Assembly: GCA_012295275.1 (NCBI GenBank)
Contig: CM022676.1
Location: 15,004,825-15,027,324 of the forward strand
Reading direction: 5' to 3'
Length of the DNA stretch: 22,500 bases
Source of the DNA: Chrysomallon squamiferum
Taxonomy: Eukaryota; Mollusca; Gastropoda; Neomphalida; Peltospiridae
In this document: positions 1-9,445 of the stretch, one piece after another
Numbering within the stretch: position 1 is the first letter of the stretch
How the letters are laid out: every line of letters begins with the position of its first letter
Program-made: the position numbers and the translations under genes
Notes under the pieces: model-generated
Databases searched by the model: none
What the model was told of the DNA's origin: nothing
What the model saw: only the letters and a program-made list of their open reading frames with translations

Positions 1-24
1 AAGTCTGAAACCGAGACTGAGATA

Positions 25-60
25 GATAAATAAATAAATAAATGAATAAATAAATAAATA
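25..60. repeat. (AAAT)n tetranucleotide microsatellite
   Basis: About nine AAAT-type units with one AATG interruption at the left edge of the window. No coding potential is seen. Confidence 0.9.
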
Positions 61-310
61 TAATATCATTATTCGATAATTCGCACATTGTAACATTTAC
101 ATTTTACAAGCCCCATTATATTTTTTTCTTGCAACCCAAATTTTCTTAAAATTGAGAAAAACGAATGTTAAACGAGATTTTGCATTTAAAATGATTCTGC
201 TTTCGACGCATATTTTTTAAAATTTGTAATTATAATTATATACAGTGTCACATGAACCAGACAAAACTATACCAAATACCAAAATTATTAGCAATGACTG
301 AAACAAATCT
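61..310. other. Unique AT-rich DNA, no feature seen
   Basis: AT-rich non-repetitive sequence with stops in all frames. No RNA gene, splice-flanked exon or mobile-element end was recognised. Confidence 0.6.
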
Positions 311-373
311 AATAACTAACTAGCTAGCTAACTAACTAACTAACTAACTAACTAAATAAATAAATAAATAAAT
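311..373. repeat. Compound (CTAG/CTAA)n-(ATAA)n tetranucleotide repeat
   Basis: The tract starts with CTAA and CTAG units, becomes a run of CTAA units, then changes into ATAA units without losing the four-base register. The order suggests base substitutions inside an expanding tetranucleotide array. Confidence 0.9.
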
Positions 374-522
374 GTGTCTCAATATTAGTTTATGAATGAG
401 TATCGTGTTGTCTTACCAAAGTCTGATCAGACTGCACCTAGACAAGATTCACGAACGCATTGACAGGAAAGGACGAAGTTCAATTCGTCCTCACTAAGAT
501 ACTATTGAACTGCCGAAACACG

Positions 523-782
523 TGTATGTTTGTGTCTGTGTGTGTGTTTATTTGTGGGTTCTTGTGTGTGTTTGTGTGTGTGTCCTTGTGTGCGTCTATG
601 TGTGAATGTGTCTGTGTCTGTGTGTGTGTCTGTGTGTGTTTGTGTGTGTGTGTTTGCGTGTGTGTGTGTCTGTGTGTATGTTTGTGTGTGTGTCTGTGTG
701 TGTGCTTGTGTGTGTCTGTGTGTGTATGTGTGTATGTCTGTGTGTGTGTGTCTGTGTGCTTGTCTGTGTGTGTGTGAATGTG
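523..782. repeat. Imperfect (GT)n microsatellite with TCTG and TTTG interruptions
   Basis: About 260 bases of alternating TG dinucleotides, regularly broken by single C or T changes. All three forward frames are open and give Cys/Val-rich peptides, which is what a GT repeat yields; they are not genes. Alternating purine-pyrimidine sequence of this length is a classic Z-DNA-prone tract (known for (GT)n; inference here). Confidence 0.95.
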
Positions 783-1135
783 TCCTTACATTTAAAAAAA
801 AAACCTGTCCTAAAACTACAATAAAGAAATATGTATCTTGTCTCTGTCAACCAAAGCACGAAAGTTACGGTGAATGACACGTGGGTTCGTCACAGAGAAA
901 AGACAATAATTAGAAAACAAAGCGTATCACCTGTGAACTGGTCTCTAACGAAGCAATTAGCACCTGCTCAATAAGTAATTACAGGTAAGCTAAAACGGTA
1001 TATAAATTAATAGCGTGTTCCTGTGATCAAAGAGTTTTAACAAAATAAAGAGAAATATTAATTAGATGAGTTCTATAAATAGTTTCCACCTGTGTGATTT
1101 TATTTCACACACGCAGGAGAGAAATAGATATTTAT
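783..1135. other. Unique AT-rich DNA, no gene seen
   Basis: Contains a short A run near 795 and an isolated CACGTG E-box near 881. Otherwise it is unremarkable unique sequence with frequent stops. Confidence 0.6.
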
Positions 1136-1237
1136 CGTTTATTCATTTTTGTTATTTTAATTTTATTTATATATTTATCAGTTTCTTTATTTATTTACTT
1201 ATTTCGTATGTTCATTTGTTTATCTGTTTATTTGTTA

Positions 1238-1285
<48 letters not shown>

Positions 1286-1295
1286 GTTGTTGTTG

Positions 1296-1337
<42 letters not shown>

Positions 1338-1360
1338 TTTTTTTTTTTTTTTTTTTTTTA
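1136..1360. repeat. ATTT-rich, (TTA)n, (TTG)n and poly-T compound repeat
   Basis: Irregular ATTT units lead into a long (TTA)n tract from about 1242, a short (TTG)n block near 1285-1297, (TTA)n again, then about 24 T's ending near 1359. Open frames here read poly-Ile, poly-Tyr or poly-Leu and are repeat artefacts. Confidence 0.95.
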
Positions 1361-1952
1361 CATTTTTTCTAATGTTTAATGTTCATTAGATCGGGATGAT
1401 CCCACATTGAATCAAGGGACATAACCAGGTTCAAAGTTAGTGCTGTAGGAAGACTAACACACACCGTAATATGACATTTTATTTAAGTAATTCAATACGA
1501 GAGCATTTATCAAATATCAAAACTTTATTCCGAATTTAGATTTATTTATTTCCACCTAGGTGACTTAGATTCGATTTAAATATTTTCTTACGCGTTCTTT
1601 CCATTTTGCGCCTTTAATATTGTAGTAAAATAACTTTTATTTGCATGTTAACCTTTCTGCATAAACTGAAAATAGACAAAGTATAAATATGAGGAGTAAG
1701 ACATCATTACATTTTTTCCACAGACAAACTGAATAGTCTGAAGTATGTGCTATTAAAATTTAACTTTTGAAAGTTCTCTTGTAATTCCCTACCACAGTTT
1801 TAAATGGCCACTAACTCATAGTATAATGAAGCCCAAACATACTTCACGTGTAATGGTATTTTACATCACGTGTATGGAAGCGAATAAATGCAAGCACGAA
1901 CGAGCGAACGAACAAAAGAAGTAAGGAATAAAAAGTCAAAGTATTTACGACT
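1361..1952. other. Unique AT-rich DNA with two TCACGTG sites
   Basis: Mostly unique sequence without an open frame of note. Two TCACGTG E-boxes sit 22 bases apart (1844-1850 and 1866-1872). A short CGAA-type tetranucleotide run lies near 1898-1914, close to the minisatellite that follows. Confidence 0.6.
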
Positions 1953-2896
1953 GGATAAACCAAAGAACGTCAGGATGGGAAGAAGGAAGGATGGTTGGAC
2001 GGATAAAGGAATCAACTTATCGATGGATGGACGGATAAAGGAATGAACGTATCGATGGATGGACGGATAAAGGAATGAACTTATCGAGGGATGGACGGAT
2101 AAAGGAATGAACGTATCGATGGATGGACGGATAAAGGAATGAACTTATCGATGGATGGACGGATAAAGGAATGAACTTATCGAGGGATGGACGGATAAAG
2201 GAATGAACTTATCGATGGATGGACGGATAAAGGAATGAACGTATCGATGGATGGACGGATAAAGGAATCAACTTATCGATGGATGGACGGATAAAGGAAT
2301 GAACTTATCGATGGATGGACGGATAAAGGAATGAACTTATCGATGGATGGACGGATAAAGGAATAAACGTATCGATCGATGGACGGATAAAGGAATGAAC
2401 GTATCGATGGATGGACGGATAAAGGAATGAACTTATCGAGGGATGGACGGATAAAGGAATGAACGTATCGAGGGATGGACGGATAAAGGAATGAACGTAT
2501 CGATGGATGGACGGATAAAGGAATGAACTTATCGAGGGATGGACGGATAAAGGAATGAACGTATCGAGGGATGGACGGATAAAGGAATGAACGTATCGAT
2601 GGATGGACGGATAAAGGAATGAACTTATCGATGGATGGACGGATAAAGGAATAAATGTATCGATGGATGGACAGATAAAGGAATGAACGTATCGAGGGAT
2701 GGACGGATAAAGGAATGAACTTATCGAGGGATGGACGGATAAAGGAATAAACGTATCGATGGATGGACGGATAAAGGAATGAACGTATCGAGGGATGGAC
2801 GGATAAAGGAATGAACTTATCGAGGGATGGACGGATAAAGGAATGAACTTATCGAGGGATGGACGGATAAAGGAATGAACTTATCGATGGATGGAA
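1953..2896. repeat. 32-bp minisatellite, 28 units plus a degenerate edge unit
   Basis: Units begin GGATAAAGGAAT and continue AAC(T/G)TATCGA(T/G)GGATGGAC. I count 28 consecutive 32-bp units from 2001 to 2896 with no insertion or deletion. Two positions vary T/G and all four combinations occur; rarer variants are ATCAAC (units 1 and 9), ATAAAC or ATAAATG (12, 21, 24) and AGATAAAG (22). Units 14-16 (2417-2512) and 17-19 (2513-2608) are an identical 96-bp duplication. A diverged unit at 1953-1979 precedes the array. With a 32-bp period and internal TAA and TGA triplets, no frame stays open. Confidence 0.97.
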
Positions 2897-2956
2897 AAGT
2901 GGGTGAACGTTTTATTAATGACACGTTATGAATTGGTACCTGCCATTATAGTATTT

Positions 2957-3100
2957 GTGTTGTTGTTGTTGCTGTTGTTGTTTTTATTGTTACTGCATTT
3001 GTCTGTATATACGTATGTATATGTATGTATATCTGTATTTATATAATATATATGTCTGTATGTACCTTTGTGTGTGTCTGTGTACAAGTATGAAAGCAGT
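2957..3100. repeat. (TTG)n followed by imperfect TA/TG-rich repeat
   Basis: A TTG trinucleotide tract occupies about 2957-2995. Irregular TATG/TGTA units then run to about 3100. Open frames reading poly-Cys here are artefacts. Confidence 0.85.
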
Positions 3101-3130
3101 TTTATTTGCATATAGATATTCGTGTTTAAT

Positions 3131-3258
<128 letters not shown>

Positions 3259-3376
3259 ACCAAAAATAAAATGAGTAAAAGAAAGATAATTGTACAAAAT
3301 ATCGCAGAATATGACGCACACTTAAAGAGTAACAAAAAATCCTACACTCACTATTACTTTGTAAGTACGTGACCAC

Positions 3377-3470
3377 AGAGAGAAGTGCACAGAGAGAGAG
3401 ACAGACGGAAAGAGAGATGGAGAGAGACTGAATGAGAGAGAAAGACAATGGTAAGACAAAGAGAGAGAAA
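3377..3470 (+). repeat. Decayed GA-rich tract
   Basis: Imperfect GAGA, GACA and GAAA units about 120 bases downstream of the pure GA array, probably an older version of the same kind of repeat. Confidence 0.75.
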
Positions 3471-3480
3471 TATAGTTAAA

Positions 3481-3985
3481 AAAAAAAATTATGTCAGCTT
3501 ACCTCGTACTACATGTTCCATGCTTCTATATTAAAACATTTCACGAACTCGTAACATAATCACTGTCTCAAATCACACTCCTGGTCTTACGAACCTTTCT
3601 TTAAATCTACAGCCACATACATTTAACACTTTCTTAAATAAGCGTTATTCTTAGGTGGGGGCCTTGCAACCGATTTTATTTTCGAAGACGTAAAAAGAAA
3701 TTAAAAGAAAATTTATCTTGATAGATTGGCAGAAGGTCACGCTATTCCAATTTTAGACAGTTCAGTCGTAGACTGATTACACAGCTATGCTACGCGAGGC
3801 CAAGGATTCGCGTTTTACTGGAAAAAGCAAGAAAGTGATACCAGTGTATTTACTCTGGGTTTCGGGACATCTAAAACAAACCAGTCATCTCTCGCTTACC
3901 TCCCAAACATTGCGACGCCCTGACTATTTCTGCCAAAGAAGTGAAATCGTTTTTGGCAAGAGACTTTTAAAGACTTGGCAAAATT
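3481..3985. other. Unique sequence, weak open frame, no recognised gene
   Basis: A plus-strand frame is open from 3787 to 4014, but its last third runs into a TTTC repeat and nothing in it resembles a known domain. On the minus strand, bases 3929-3900 are bracketed by a CAG acceptor-like site and an AG/GTAAGC donor-like site, which is the only gene-like hint. Confidence 0.4.
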
Positions 3986-4007
3986 TCTTTCTTTCTTTCT
4001 TTCTTTT
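3986..4007. repeat. (TTTC)n microsatellite
   Basis: About five TTTC units ending in a short T run. Confidence 0.9.
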
Positions 4008-4119
4008 TTTGTAATCATAAATAGATACGTGCTATAAGTATGCAGAGAATTTACTTTCATGTTGTTGTTTTACATTTCTATAATAAGTGAGTACATTAAA
4101 TTATTATAATTATACTAAT

Positions 4120-4355
4120 ATCACGACTAGTATTAGTAGTAGTAGCGGTAGCAGTGGCAGTAGAAGTATTTGTAACAATACGTGTAGTAGCTGTGATAGT
4201 AGATATAATAATTGTAATAAGTGAGTTGTTACTAGTTTTAATCATAGTACGCTTTATTAGATTAGAAAGTACTGTATTATAAAAGTAGTAACAATACTAA
4301 TATAAGCAGTAGTAGTAGTAGCAGTACTAATAATAGTAGCAGATGCCGTGGTGGT
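4120..4355 (+). repeat. Degenerate (AGT)n triplet domain
   Basis: AGT, AGC, AAT, GGT and AGA triplets follow one another in two blocks (about 4128-4215 and 4303-4350), with irregular AT-rich sequence between. It belongs to the same class as the domains at 8007, 12994 and, in the other orientation, 6345 and 10085. Confidence 0.8.
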
Positions 4356-4359
4356 AACA

Positions 4360-5000
<641 letters not shown>

Positions 5001-5109
5001 AAAGAAAAAGAAAAAAAAAGGAAGACAAAATACCGCTGTAAAATAGGAAACGAAATACTTCTAAGTACTTATCATCCAATCACTAACAGTCATTACGTAA
5101 GTTGCTGTA

Positions 5110-5275
5110 TGACGTCATTAGTATTGTGCGGTTTCCACTGTACAACAAATCAGCGTAAGACAGTGTAGGACAGACACAAACAGAGTGTGTGAATATTTGC
5201 TGTCTCAGGACAACCACTGATACGACAGAATATATCTTTATCTACTGCAGTTGTCAGTGGATAATTCTGACGTCA
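5110..5275. promoter_or_regulatory. Pair of full CRE octamers
   Basis: The palindrome TGACGTCA occurs at 5110-5117 and again at 5268-5275. It is the full cAMP-response element bound by CREB/ATF-family bZIP proteins (established for animals). The DNA between is unique. Function is inferred only from the motif; no core promoter is visible beside it. Confidence 0.35.
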
Positions 5276-5346
5276 TCAAAACCAAGTACAAAGCCGTCAT
5301 TGTGTTCGTGAAATGTTTATACAAGTTAAAAGAAAGAAAAAAGTGT

Positions 5347-5348
<2 letters not shown>

Positions 5349-5436
<88 letters not shown>
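5349..5436 (+). repeat. (GA)n microsatellite
   Basis: About 88 bases of pure GA. Arg-Glu and Ser-Leu frames across it are artefacts. Confidence 0.97.
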
Positions 5437-5440
<4 letters not shown>

Positions 5441-5559
5441 TGTGTTTGGCTCGGAATGTGTATATAAAACAGAAAGATGAAAGTATATAATTATATACAT
5501 AGATGCGTCTGAGAAAGAAATACGTGTGCATCTGTGAGTATGTGCGTGCGTGTGCGTAA

Positions 5560-5700
5560 ACGATCGTTTTATTTATTTATTTCATTTATTTGCTTGTTTT
5601 CTCTTCAAGCAGATGTCAGACTTTGTTTTCAGTTATTTACTTGGTAATTTTAACTTGTTTACTTTGCCACTGTTTATTTATTTACTCTGGTCACTAATCG
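5560..5700. other. ATTT-rich sequence
   Basis: Short ATTT and GTTT runs around 5568-5600 and 5676-5690, with unique sequence between. A purine-pyrimidine alternating patch (GTGCGTGCGTGTGCGT) lies just to the left, near 5542-5557. Confidence 0.6.
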
Positions 5701-5939
5701 TTAACCCCTGACCTTGATGAGCTAATTTCGTGTAGCGCCGACGACGAAATACCACGTCGTCGCATTTGTCGACAACATCATGACGGCACTTGGTAAATAT
5801 CGAAAAGGACCGCAAACAGACTTGATGCGCGAATCCTCGGTTACGAAGCGGTGATGAACAATACCGTGAAAGCGACACCTACCGAGAAACCTCAGAGAAT
5901 TGTGGGAATGTGCAGTTTGTCGATATTTTGTCCTCAACA
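5700..5939. other. GC- and CpG-richer unique island, function unknown
   Basis: This unique segment is clearly richer in G, C and CpG than its surroundings. It starts with TGACCTTGA (5709-5717), whose complement TCAAGGTCA matches the monomeric ERR/SF-1/FTZ-F1 nuclear receptor site. Frames of 40-70 codons are open on both strands but contain no recognised motif. A T21 run ends it on the plus strand, the wrong side for the A tail of a plus-strand retrocopy. It could be an old mobile-element fragment, a regulatory element or an exon remnant. Confidence 0.35.
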
Positions 5940-5960
5940 TTTTTTTTTTTTTTTTTTTTT
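5940..5960. repeat. Poly-T run
   Basis: Twenty-one consecutive T's at the right edge of the CpG-richer island. Confidence 0.95.
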
Positions 5961-6283
5961 AGTAGAAGTATATTGGGGATTCTCGACAATGAAAATACTT
6001 GAATTATAGAGTATTCTTTCATTTTTGTTATTATATTTTTTTTTCGTTCATAATAACGTAAATATATTTGTGTGTGACACTTAGACATCTTCATACAGTA
6101 GAATGCGACTTAACGCCATTTTTTGTTCATTCACGTGTACTTTGTCAATGCGTTGTCTGCTTTTCTCAAAACAGATTGTATAGATATTTTATACCTACAA
6201 AATAATAATAAAGAGTGAAACTTTTGACAATGACAATGAATATCCTTTCATAATAGATATACACATCATAAACAGCGTTATGT
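5961..6283. other. AT-rich unique DNA
   Basis: No gene seen. One TCACGTG E-box lies at 6131-6137. Confidence 0.6.
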
Positions 6284-6560
6284 TCATCATCATCATCATC
6301 ATTATTATTATTATTATTATTTCATTGTTGTTGTTGTTGTTATTAGTGTTATTACTTTTATTACTACTACTACTTCTACTGCTGCTGCTGCTGTTGCTGT
6401 TTTTGTTTTCCTACAATTAATACTACTAATATTACTACTTCTCCAATACAGCTACCACTTCTACCATTACAACTACTACTATTACTGCAGGCACTGCTAC
6501 TTCTATTAACACTAGCACTACTTCTACTGTTACAACAACAACTACTACAATTTATACTAA
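6284..6560 (-). repeat. Compound triplet domain: CAT, TTA, TTG, then degenerate ACT
   Basis: Blocks of CAT, TTA and TTG give way at about 6345 to ACT, GCT, ATT and ACA triplets. Read on the minus strand the last part is AGT/AGC/AAT, so it matches the other degenerate AGT domains in reverse orientation. Confidence 0.85.
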
Positions 6561-6760
6561 TAGTATTAGAAAAAGGAAAAGACGAAACTGCACAATTATA
6601 CTTAGTGATAAATTAATCGGTTTTCTTCTGAAAACGCAGCCGATGAGAATATTAACTGCATCAGCATCATCAGCATCAAGAATAATAAACACCAAAGTTA
6701 TATACTCAGTCTACAGTGTGACCGTCATATAGCAGAATTCACAATAATTTATTACTACGG
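6561..6760. other. Unique sequence, nothing recognised
   Basis: Contains a small CATCAG-type repeat near 6659-6678. No gene is seen. Confidence 0.55.
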
Positions 6761-7055
6761 AAATGTATTTATTTATTTATTTATTTATTTATTTTGTTGT
6801 TTGTTTGTTTACTTATATACAATAACAATAATTTAAAAACATAATAATTAGATAAATAAGTTCATGCTGGTAAAACAAAATAAAAAAGTAAAATAATAAA
6901 ATTTAAAAAAAAGATATATATATATATATATATATATAAATAATAATAATAAATAAAAATTAAATATAATAAAACAAATAATAACAAAAAATATATATTA
7001 AAGAATATTACAAATCATATATTAAAAAAAATAAAATAAAAATAAAAGTACTTAC
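6761..7055. repeat. AT-rich low-complexity region with (ATTT)n, (GTTT)n and (TA)n
   Basis: ATTT units run from about 6761 to 6795, then GTTT units, then A/T-only sequence including (TA)n at about 6914-6938 and irregular AAATA runs. Almost no G or C occurs over the last 200 bases. Confidence 0.9.
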
Positions 7056-7139
7056 ATGATTACGTGTTCACTAAAATTAACAGCAAGTATATTTTCCTGT
7101 TTCTCAAACTTACAAACTTCGAAAATCAAGTGATTCTAC

Positions 7140-7465
7140 AAGTGGTCACCTTTGAAGTTCCATAGAGAGGAAAGAAGATCACGTGATCGGCTATCATCGG
7201 CGACCTTCGGGAAAAGGTGCGACTTCGACCTTGATCGGACAGTTTATTTCCCGACTTCAAACATCGGTAAACATCGGGTGTTTACGTAACCCTCAAGCTT
7301 AATCCTCTTTCATCGCATAATCCCGAACCAGCGGTAAGGGTAAAAAAGGTTCTGCATTTTTCACATCATCTCTTCGACTTTGGTCGCTGAACGCGGATTA
7401 AGATGTTAACAAGCACGCGTGGATTATGTGAAAAGAGGATTACACGTCGGTCGCTGGAATAATTA
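7140..7465. promoter_or_regulatory. Candidate regulatory island with homeodomain, E-box and nuclear-receptor sites
   Basis: A unique, CpG-richer segment between low-complexity regions. It contains a 12-bp perfect palindrome around CACGTG (7177-7188), CGACCTTGA (7227-7235), close to the SF-1/ERR monomer site, and five TAATCC or GGATTA hexamers at 7300, 7318, 7395, 7421 and 7437. TAATCC is the preferred core of lysine-50 homeodomains such as Otx, Pitx and Gsc (established). Arms 7300-7323 and 7421-7442 form an imperfect inverted repeat. No long ORF crosses it. The regulatory role is inferred from the motif cluster; an exon-poor conserved element or a transposon remnant is also possible. Confidence 0.4.
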
Positions 7466-7604
7466 TTGAAAATAAAATGTAAAGCGTTTTCAAAAATAAA
7501 AGTCTTAAAATAATATCGTAAACGTGGCGGTGTGGATGTGTTTGTTTTGCTATGTTCACAGTCCTCTTTTTGAAAACTCGGTCAGTTAAGTATTTGTCTG
7601 CCTA

Positions 7605-7905
7605 TCTTCAAGAGAGAGAGAGAGAGAGGAAATAGAAATAAAGAGGAAAGAGTGAAGACCGAAAATAGAAATAGAGAAAGATTAAGACCGAAGAAAATAA
7701 GAAAAAAAAAAAAAAAGGAAAAACAAAAAATGATTAAATCAAGAGACAAAGAAGAAACAATGAAATATGTTAAAATAAAGCAGAAAGAAAGAGAGAACGA
7801 AAGAAATAACGAAAGAAGAAAAAAACCCGAGAGAAAGAAAGAAATGTTGAGAACATAGTAATAAAGAAGAAGAAGAAAACAAAAAATGAAACACTGAAAA
7901 CTATA
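7605..7905 (+). repeat. Purine-rich domain
   Basis: Begins with a short pure GA run (about 7610-7629) and continues for about 300 bases as GAAA, AGAA and A runs with few pyrimidines on the plus strand. The open frame at 7652-7858 is a Lys/Glu/Arg-rich product of this composition and not a believable gene. Confidence 0.8.
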
Positions 7906-8006
7906 AATTAAAAACTGTGTCAGTACTTGTAATAATATCAGTGTATTTACTACAAACTACAGTACTGCTTGCTGGTCGTGGTTACAGTAATTAAAACAGT
8001 TTATAA

Positions 8007-8272
8007 GGTAAAAGGTAATGGTAGCAGTAGTAACACTGAGAATAATAGGAATACTAGTACTATTACCAATACTAAAAGTAATAGTAGTAATAGCACTAGT
8101 CGTAACAGTTCTACTAGTAGTACCAATAGTAATAGTAGTTAGACACAAAAATAGCAGTAGCAATGGCAGTATTCCAATACTAACAGTAGTAGTAATAATT
8201 GTAGCAATGACAGTAGTAACAGTTTTTGTTGTTGTTGTTGTTGTTATAGTAGTAGTAATAGAAGCAGTTATA
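8007..8272 (+). repeat. Degenerate (GTA)n triplet domain
   Basis: In the frame starting at 8018 most triplets are GTA, ATA, GCA, ACA or CTA: purine or C, then pyrimidine, then A. The three-base register holds across about 250 bases, so Val/Ile-rich (plus) and Ile/Thr-rich (minus) frames stay open. These are best explained as a decayed trinucleotide repeat. Confidence 0.85.
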
Positions 8273-8339
8273 ACTAAAAAAAAAAACAATGTAACAGTTA
8301 TAATAATATTAACTTTTTTCATTTTAAGAAATAAGAAAT

Positions 8340-8383
8340 GAAAATAAAATAAAATAAAATAAAATAAAACAAAAAAAAAAAAA

Positions 8384-8437
<54 letters not shown>
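8340..8437. repeat. (AAAAT)n, poly-A and (TAA)n compound repeat
   Basis: AAAAT units to about 8369 are followed by an A run and about sixteen TAA units. Confidence 0.95.
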
Positions 8438-8439
<2 letters not shown>

Positions 8440-8735
8440 AAAAAACTTCAGTTTGTAACTTGAACCATTTTTCTGTAAAACAGAATCTAGGAAAGGTTCG
8501 ACCTCACAGACTTTTCACTTTGTACATTTCCTGTGAACTTTTGGCACCGTGCTATCTGAGACAGCGCACAACAAGACAAATTAAACAATATCCTGTCGCC
8601 ATTAGTAACCAGACACATGCCATTGTTCTCTTTCTTTCCTCTCACCTCGACTCCACTGGTAATGAGCTTTAGGAAAATTGGAATTTGACAAAAGAGCACC
8701 AAGGTAAATTAATGCCTTACAGACCATTTTATATC
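8438..8735. other. Unique sequence with open frames on both strands, no recognised gene
   Basis: A plus frame (8436-8672, 78 codons) and an overlapping minus frame (8702-8487, 71 codons) are both open and not low-complexity. Neither contains a motif I recognise. Overlap on opposite strands argues that at least one, and probably both, are chance frames. Confidence 0.4.
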
Positions 8736-8876
8736 TCATTTATTATTTTTTTATTATTATTATTATTATAATTTTGTTATTCTTCCTTTGTTTTTTTGTT
8801 GTTTTGTGTTTATATTTTGTTTTTCCTTCTTTTTTTTCTTTGTTCTATTTATTTTTTTGACAGATATTTTTAAATA
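8736..8876. repeat. T-rich low-complexity tract with (TTA)n
   Basis: TTA units near 8750-8770 are followed by TTTG and TTTC runs up to about 8860. The tract ends in TTTTTTTGACAG, which resembles a splice acceptor, but only 14 bases later there is a GTAAGC and no coding frame. Confidence 0.8.
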
Positions 8877-8884
8877 TGTAAGCT

Positions 8885-9108
8885 ACTATCCATCTCACAA
8901 ACAACAACAAAAAAATATAAATTAATCGAAAAAAATTTAAACTGGAAAACAGTTATAACGAGAAATATAAAAAAAAAAGTGTGAAAACAGACTGAACGAA
9001 CACAAAAGAAAAAAAATCGACACGATGAACGAGAAATCGAGCGTGATAAAGAAAAATTATTGAACAGTGGCGGAAAAAAAAACGAAATGAATCAGAGACA
9101 AATGAAAT
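8885..9108 (+). repeat. A- and purine-rich tract
   Basis: Many A runs and GAAA/AACGA words occur on the plus strand, directly after the T-rich tract, so strand skew reverses here. No ORF of note. Confidence 0.65.
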
Positions 9109-9198
9109 GCAGAGAGAAAAGAGAGAGAAGAGAGAGAGAAATTGAGAGAGAGACGAGAAGAGAGAGAGAGAGAGAGAGAGAGGGGTAGGGAGGGAGGG

Positions 9199-9274
<76 letters not shown>

Positions 9275-9287
9275 GAGAGAGAGATAA
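9109..9287 (+). repeat. (GA)n microsatellite with a G-rich interruption
   Basis: GA units fill about 180 bases, interrupted by a G-rich patch near 9181-9201 (GGGG, AGGGAGG, GGGGGG). Arg-Glu frames are artefacts. Confidence 0.95.
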
Positions 9288-9316
9288 TTTATTTGTTTGT
9301 TTATTTGTTTGTTTTA
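9288..9316. repeat. (TTTG)n microsatellite
   Basis: Short TTTG and TTTA units directly abut the GA array. Confidence 0.85.
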
Positions 9317-9399
9317 TTGTTTACTTTCTAGCTCTCTCTTTAAAACACTGGTGGACTCAACGTAAAATCTCACTTAATCTGTTTTCTCTGAAAGAATTA

Positions 9400-9445
9400 A
9401 AAGGTCACGTGTTCACTGAAACTAAAACATCACGTGTCACGTGAT
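9400..9445. promoter_or_regulatory. Cluster of three TCACGTG E-boxes
   Basis: TCACGTG occurs at 9405-9411, 9430-9436 and 9437-9443. The last two sites make a 15-bp palindrome with a single central base (TCACGTG, T, CACGTGA). CACGTG with a 5' T is the preferred E-box of USF and MITF/TFE bHLH-ZIP proteins in animals (established). Regulatory function is inferred. Confidence 0.4.

Noticed and set aside
460-880. Cys/Val- and His/Thr-rich open frames over the GT tract
   Set aside because: All frames are open because the tract lacks stop triplets; the peptides simply translate the repeat.
2001-2896. CRISPR-like array
   Set aside because: Units are 32 bases in direct tandem with no unique spacers, in a eukaryotic context; it is a minisatellite.
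5700-5960. Retrotransposed SINE with an A tail
   Set aside because: The homopolymer is T on the plus strand at the right end, which would put A's at the 5' end of a minus-strand copy; no tRNA-like promoter boxes or target-site duplications were seen.
7957-8341. Val/Ile-rich 107- and Thr/Ile-rich 121-codon frames
   Set aside because: Same degenerate triplet explanation; no start context or splice sites.
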